Shown: positions 58,604 through 64,000 of the stretch, one piece after another
How positions within the stretch are numbered: position 1 is the stretch's first letter
Layout: the number at the start of each line of letters is the position of its first letter
Assembly: GCA_027924645.1 (NCBI GenBank)
Contig: BSBN01000334.1
Coordinates: 8,302,501 to 8,366,500, forward strand
Length of the DNA: 64,000 nucleotides
From: Cunninghamia lanceolata
Taxonomy: Eukaryota > Streptophyta > Pinopsida > Cupressales > Cupressaceae
Direction: 5' to 3'
Translations under genes and position numbers: made by a program
Notes under the pieces: generated by a model
Told to the model about the DNA's origin: nothing
The model's database searches: none
The model's input: the letters and a program-made list of their open reading frames with translations, nothing else

Positions 58604-61600
58604 CATGCATAAGATTGTTTTTGATTCTCATCAGTTACCTACTTGGTTGGCACCACAACTATAAATCATCCTCTTCCCCATTCAAATCGCATTGAAATTT
58701 GACTCGATGCGCTAGAGAACCCTTGGATGACCTGTTACAGTTTCTACTCGATTGTTTCATTGTACCAAAAGTATTCACTCAATAAATCTTTGAGTCCATT
58801 GTTATTGTGTTTCATTCATCTTTTACATTTAGTTTTGATTAAAGCATGGGACTATGCACATGGTTCTGACTCCTTCCATGTGAGCCCAGAGGTTGTCTAT
58901 TCTGTAGCTCCTCATGAAAGCTCTGCTGCTTGTATGTCTGTCCATGTAGAGTTCTATACATGTTTTCTTTTGTGGGTGTGTAAAGTGGGGCAACTTCCAT
59001 GTGTGGCAGTAAAATTCCTTGCATGAGAGGCTTGGGAAACATTGATGAGAGTGAATACATATGAATAACGTATTTGTAACATCAGTTTTTCCCAATAGGT
59101 AACTTCAAAATTAGCACACAATTGCCACACAGATAATCCATTTAAACAAATAACATGAATGGTAGGATATGTTGCACAACTAGAGCTAAAACTGGTAGAG
59201 CAACAATTACTTCAACAGACAAAGCCTCTGCTTTAAAGTCACCACCAGCGATGGAAGGACCAGGAAACTAAATATAAAAATAAATAATAAATTATTAATA
59301 TTGAATTTGGCTTGAACTATCTGAAGATTCTCTCCTGGTATAATCTTGAACCATAATGGTGAAAGGAAATCATGTTTCCCATGGGTACTTTGTCAAACAC
59401 TTGGCATGCATACTCTGCAAACTCGCACTTAGAAAACTGTTGGCTTGTTTGATCGATTTCTTATCAATGAATCCCTATAAGAGAGGGGAGCAGGAAATTT
59501 CAATACAGCCAGTTGATAAGAGAAAATGGGGAGCCTCAATAATGTATAATTTTTAGATGAACTCTGATGGCATTGAGAAGCTACATAGAATGAAATGGGT
59601 ATCTTCAATGATGTCTATAGAACAGATGAACTGAGATGAGGGTATAGAGATAGTAGTAGTCTCATTCTTTGCATGGTGATCTATTTTTTAAGTATTGAAT
59701 TTGACAATTTCAACAAATTAGTATTGAACATGCACTACTGAATATTATGGTAACACTCAATAAATTTATTTTTGGTGTATACTTTGATTCCGTAATTAAT
59801 GTTTATGCTACAATAATATGATTTGTTATATTAATTACTTGGACTATTCCATTGCACTGATATAGAAGAGGAAAATAGGAAGAAAATGTTGCTACAAGAA
59901 GTCACAGTACAATGTTAAATATAGATTGCACAGATTAAATCGACCTTTGCTCAGTATAAATCAAACCATGCATGCTATCATTTACATGTATACCTCCATA
60001 TCACCCTACATGCAATCTATCAATGGCCTATATTTTGTCTCAGATAGCATGTATGTATATTATATTGTCTGTGATCATGTAAATAATGGCCTGCATATTT
60101 CAATCTATATACTTCCTATTGGCCATGTCTTGAAGTTAATCAACAGATACACAGTGCATAATCGAGGGTTCTTCTCAACTCTAATAGTTTTTTCCTTGGA
60201 GATGAATAACAAACCAAATGCAATCGCCAACTTTTCCTATGGTGGCAGAGAAATGCTTCTTTTTCCTAATATCTAGAATCTGGGAAATACCCTGCTTTCT
60301 TCAAGCCAACATCTCCTCCTTACACTTTTTGGAGGTCTAAGAGACAAACATGAGTTGTGCAACATTTTTAGGATCCAAATTAGAGAATAGCGTCGTTGTT
60401 TTTAACCCTGAACTATTCTCATATGTGATCTTCAGACACCAAGAAAATGCATCCACACAGTCACCATGGATTTAACTAGCACCATAATGAAAAGTTTAGG
60501 GTGTTCTCAGGTTAGCCTACATCATTATGGGATCGACCATAAACTCTCATCAATCAAATGTAGCTAGAGTACTGATAGCGATACTCATGTGAATGATGTG
60601 TGTGTTCAGATCTCTCTCGTTTGCAATCCGCCTTCCTTTTTTTCCTCGTTGTTGGATGTCCATACCCTATCCCAAGTTCCCATTTTGGCGCATGAGGAAT
60701 GGCGCGGACTTAGATTTTATTTCTTCCTTTTTCCTGTATAAAACCTGCACTATCACAAGCAGGGCCTAAATTTGACGGTCAACCCTGTCTGTCGAGCAAT
60801 TTTTTTATGACTGTTATTCATTTAATAGTTCTCTTAAAATACTATGACATACCTTAGTATAAGTAAAATTATATATAAACCAAATATATATATCATCATA
60901 ATCTTATATAAAATTTGACAATCTGTCCAAAATCTCTCCTTTCATGTGATACAGTCTTTTTAAAATTTTAATTGTATTTTACAGCAATAATGCCTAAATA
61001 CAGCTATATGACCATCAAATTTAGGTCTTCATCACAAGTGTATTATTATGCTATTGATGGAATCTTTTAATTTATGTTGGACTTAGAAATAAAGGTAACT
61101 TAGAATTAGCATAAATAATGTTATCCAATAGCTTGAAATTCTTAGATTTATTTATATTTGAATCTTAACTTTAGAACAAACCTTTTTCCATCTATTATTA
61201 TGTAGATGTCTTAACTAACTTTGATTTTGTTTGGTGAAAAGGGCATTTGTTTTATTACAATCATTAGAATTTAAGAAATAGTTTACTGACTTAACTTTTG
61301 TTATCTAGTTGGAAAAGAGAATAATAGAGATAGGGATACAAATTTTTTTTTTTTTTTTTCTATTTTGTATCTTTAATTGTAAAAGATAATATGTAGTTTT
61401 AGTAGAACTTGTCAAGTGATTGAGACTATGCATGCCATACTTAGATATTATATCATGCTTTCTCTCTATTAAGTTCAAAAGAAATCTAGGAAAAACATGT
61501 TTCCTTAATTAGATTTACTTTCTTCTCTTTTAGATTTTATATTAATATAGAAGGTTCGAATTTGATATTGTCAAAAAAATTAAATTTAGTAAACTCTATA

Positions 61601-62210
61601 ATGATAAATTTGGTTTTAGATAGCTCTAATTAGAGACTCTTGATGAAAAATGATTTTTATTTATGTATTTGGAGCTAGATATTATGAGTTTATCAACCTA
61701 ATGATTTAAAAACTATGTTGGGATAGATGGTAAGTGATTTTATAAAGTTAGAGTTATAGTTTGTTTATAATGAGAATATATTGATTTATCTACTAGGAAG
61801 TTGATCATAATTAGAAGATTTACTCATATCTATCATTATCCCTTATTTGTCTATTTTATAGTTTATTTAATGACAAGCAGTATTGTGATTGCTAATCCTT
61901 AATAAACAATGGATAGTAACTTATTTGACTTAATTTTATGAATTGTAATCTTTGGTAAGTGATGACATACAGAGTTAGCTTGAATTCAAATAGTTATAAT
62001 AAGATGATTAAGTTATGAATTGATGAGTAAATGTCAAGTATCACAATATATGTTGAAATGTTGAGTATTAAATTAGAATAAAATTCAATGTTCAAATATA
62101 ATTATTTTATTCTTCATAATTATGATTAAATTCTATCCTCTACTTGCTTAAGTTGCCTATAGATTGATCGCTTTGTTGATAGGTGAAACAACCGAAGCAT
62201 CTAAAACACC
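58604..62210. other. AT-rich DNA, no convincing gene
   Basis: Apart from the exon-like stretch at 59142-59267, nothing here is supported as coding. A 116-codon plus-strand frame at 59926-60276 has no recognisable motif and AT-driven composition. 60780-62150 is strongly AT-rich, with a poly(T) run at 61345-61360. Confidence 0.45.
59142..59267 (-). CDS. Possible terminal exon of an unknown gene
   Basis: On the minus strand a pyrimidine/AT-rich stretch ending in AG (splice acceptor-like, 59268-59269) leads into 42 codons closed by TAA. The peptide reads FPGPSIAGGDFKAEALSV and then a hydrophobic segment (IVALPVLALVVQHILPFMLFV) that could be a membrane or C-terminal anchor helix. No partner exon is recognised to the right. 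It may be a last exon of a diverged or dead gene, or chance. Confidence 0.18.
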   Translation of the reverse strand, partial: FPGPSIAGGDFKAEALSVEVIVALPVLALVVQHILPFMLFV

Positions 62211-62534
62211 CTATAGAATAGACATGATGTCTCCATGTTGTTTGGCATGAGATATTGTATCTACCATATCAGATGTCATAGCAGTGAATTGAGGCAATGA
62301 TTTTCCACTACCAATGGTAGTTTCACTGTCAGTTGCCTTTTTATGGGACTGCAGCGCGTTGTGCAAAATTTGATAAGTTGTGTGAGTTTTAATGCTTGGA
62401 TAGTTGGATTTGGAAAAATAGGGAGGCAATGGGTACAATTTTAGATAAAATTTGATCATTGAGTTTTTGAGTGGAAAGAGGTTAGTTTTTGAAGATCCTA
62501 AGGGTGAGAAAAATGACTGGAGGAGGAGGCTCTC
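62211..62534 (-). pseudogene. Protein-like fragment, faintly like the N-terminus of BURP / polygalacturonase beta-subunit proteins
   Basis: Open from 62534 (after a stop) with the first ATG at 62459, 108 codons in total. The stretch NLFPLKNSMIKFYLKLYPLP followed by PYFSKSNYPSIK has the spacing of the NPFTPKAxLIRYW...LPxPxFLxSKASPL region near the N-terminus of polygalacturonase non-catalytic subunit-type BURP proteins. The resemblance is weak. Signal peptide, FxxY repeats and BURP domain are not found nearby, so at most this is a relic. Otherwise unknown. Confidence 0.2.
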
Positions 62535-62837
62535 CTAAACTTTAGATTTCTTTATCTCTCTCACAGGCCTTTGTGCACCACTTTACTTAAATATCAACCA
62601 CTTCAATGGTTAAATAGTTAATAGCAAGTTTACACCTGATTCACAATAAAAAATGGTAAATATTTATCCTATTTTATTAGCCAAAATTAACCTTTGACTG
62701 TTGAAGTGGATAATATTTAATTAAAAACAGCCTTTATGTACCATTAAGATCCATATCCCATGTACAGTCTGGCTCATGGCTCAATTTGCATGAATTATTT
62801 AAAACTAAAACTTCATCCTGGCTCAAATCTGCTGCCA

Positions 62838-62970
62838 ACGTCTCTGTTTCATTACATATCTTGTTCAATGCTAATGCAACCCGTGCTACCAATGTCTCCG
62901 TTTCATTGAGCTTAAACATCTCTTGTTCAATGCTAATGTAACCCCTACTGCCAATGTCTCCGTTTCATTT
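62838..62970. repeat. Short tandem repeat, about 60 bp unit
   Basis: Two full units and a part sharing AATGTCTC(C/T)GTTTCATT and TCTTGTTCAATGCTAATG(C/T)AACCC. It gives the repeated peptide ETETL on the minus strand in a 61-codon frame (62734-62919) that I do not regard as a gene. Confidence 0.7.
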
Positions 62971-64000
62971 AACTTTTCTCTAGTAGTGATGTGTTTTAGG
63001 TTATGAAAGTTATTATTTTATCATTGTAGTTGGGTGCAAATTATATTAGGCCTCTTTTTAAAAAATTGGCTAATGTTCATGGTGAAGTTGAATATTCAAG
63101 GGGGTTTTTAAAATTTGTCATTTAACTTATTCTTGTTAAATATTTTCAACATAAGTTGTCCTTTGTTTTTCAAAACAAAATTTATAAAACAAAACAATTG
63201 GAGTTTCTAGTATTCGAGGTATCTTTAATTTACATTTACAAGTGAAGGCATTATAATTGAATTATTGTACCCATTGTCTAATATAGCTACAACAATGATG
63301 TCTATGGCATTGTCCCTATAAATCATTAGGGAGTAATAAGGACATTTTCTTTTTCATTTCCCTATGTTATCTATTCAATACTATCATAAGATATAAATTC
63401 TGATTGAAATATATTTTGATTTCCTTCTAAGAAGGTGTCATTGATAGGACAAATTATTTTCAGCTATTTCCTATGTTCCATGTATCACTCTGCTCTAACA
63501 CGCTTTAACATTTCTTTCACGTAATGATAGGTATAAAGAAAGGAATGGCTTCATCCATGTACTGATGAGTATAATGGAAGGGCAAGTATATCGAGAGGTT
63601 TGGTATATCAATCTAGTGGTATATATAAAAGGCAACATTCTGGAGTGGTAAGGAACAAATCCTTCTCACGTTATATTAAAATATGTAAGGTGTTGTAAAT
63701 TATATTATGTCCAAGCATTATCAACATTACCTAGTAGAGAGATTAGTAATCTTTGTAATCATGTCAACATTATACACCAATGGCATGTTATTATTACAAA
63801 TTAATCTTAGGAACAAACAAGAAACAAAGATAATATCAAAATGTTGACATTAATACAATCCCCTATTCATGTAGTTTAGCAACCAATACAAAGTGTTGTA
63901 GAAAGAAATTAATAGGTCACAAAATCAACTACAAGATTAGACACCTTACCAAAGAAGAAATATGTTTTCAATAGTGATGTTCCTTGTTCAAGGAGTTCAA
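62971..64000. other. Non-coding AT-rich DNA
   Basis: No open frame of note and no element ends recognised. Confidence 0.45.

Noticed and set aside
59926..60276. 116-codon plus-strand frame
   Set aside because: No motif, composition explained by AT-rich DNA, no flanking splice or promoter support.
60640..60700. Short inverted similarity to 29350-29560 (GGGTATGGACATCC and AAAATGGGA words)
   Set aside because: Only short words match; no extended alignment is visible by eye.

Overview
The window is plant nuclear DNA: AT-rich, gene-poor and packed with LTR retrotransposons. Very long LTRs (3.1-3.4 kb), heavy nesting and low gene density suggest a large-genome seed plant, probably a gymnosperm. 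That assignment is inference; no marker gene fixes the species. Only one convincing intact host gene is present, a GRAS-family transcription regulator on the minus strand (5005-6609). A decayed, truncated second copy of this gene and its promoter lies at 45.7-49.2 kb in the same orientation, so the locus was duplicated and then pushed apart by retrotransposons.

Layout: 1-5 kb is mostly non-coding, with one doubtful short ORF and a ~0.98-kb TRIM-like element (3712-4692). 5.0-8.7 kb holds the GRAS gene and its upstream region. 8.7-11.8 kb is decayed and unassigned. From 11.8 to 45.7 kb there is a nest of elements that can be resolved almost to the base from target-site duplications (TSDs). Copia element A (minus) is the outer host. 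Element G (12603-19969, plus, Tat/Ogre-like gag only, TSD GTATC) sits in the 3' end of its reverse transcriptase. Gypsy element B (21343-43117, minus, del/Tekay-like, TSD AGAAT) sits in its integrase. B in turn carries copia element C (24960-35038, minus, TSD GTAGA) in its integrase C-terminus. C carries two probable solo LTRs, D (26930-30313, degenerate TSD) and E (30787-32220, TSD GATGG). One LTR of B also carries an 80-bp poly(A) retroposon that is missing from its partner LTR.

45.7-49.2 kb is the damaged GRAS duplicate, patched with a LINE-tail fragment and hit by two further insertions, one with a 9-bp TSD and an empty site in the first copy. 49381-58598 is element F, a young non-autonomous LTR element (LTRs about 1% different, TSD ACTTG). 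It has no reverse transcriptase or integrase; its one long frame is low-complexity with a G-patch-like motif and contains five stop codons, each explicable by a C-to-T change. 58.6-64 kb is non-repetitive-looking AT-rich DNA with two weak exon-like fragments.

Functionally only the GRAS gene is expected to act in the cell as a host protein. The autonomous-type elements (A, B, C) are all inactivated by stops, frameshifts, insertions or lost catalytic residues. G and F carry only gag-like information and must have been mobilised by proteins from elsewhere.
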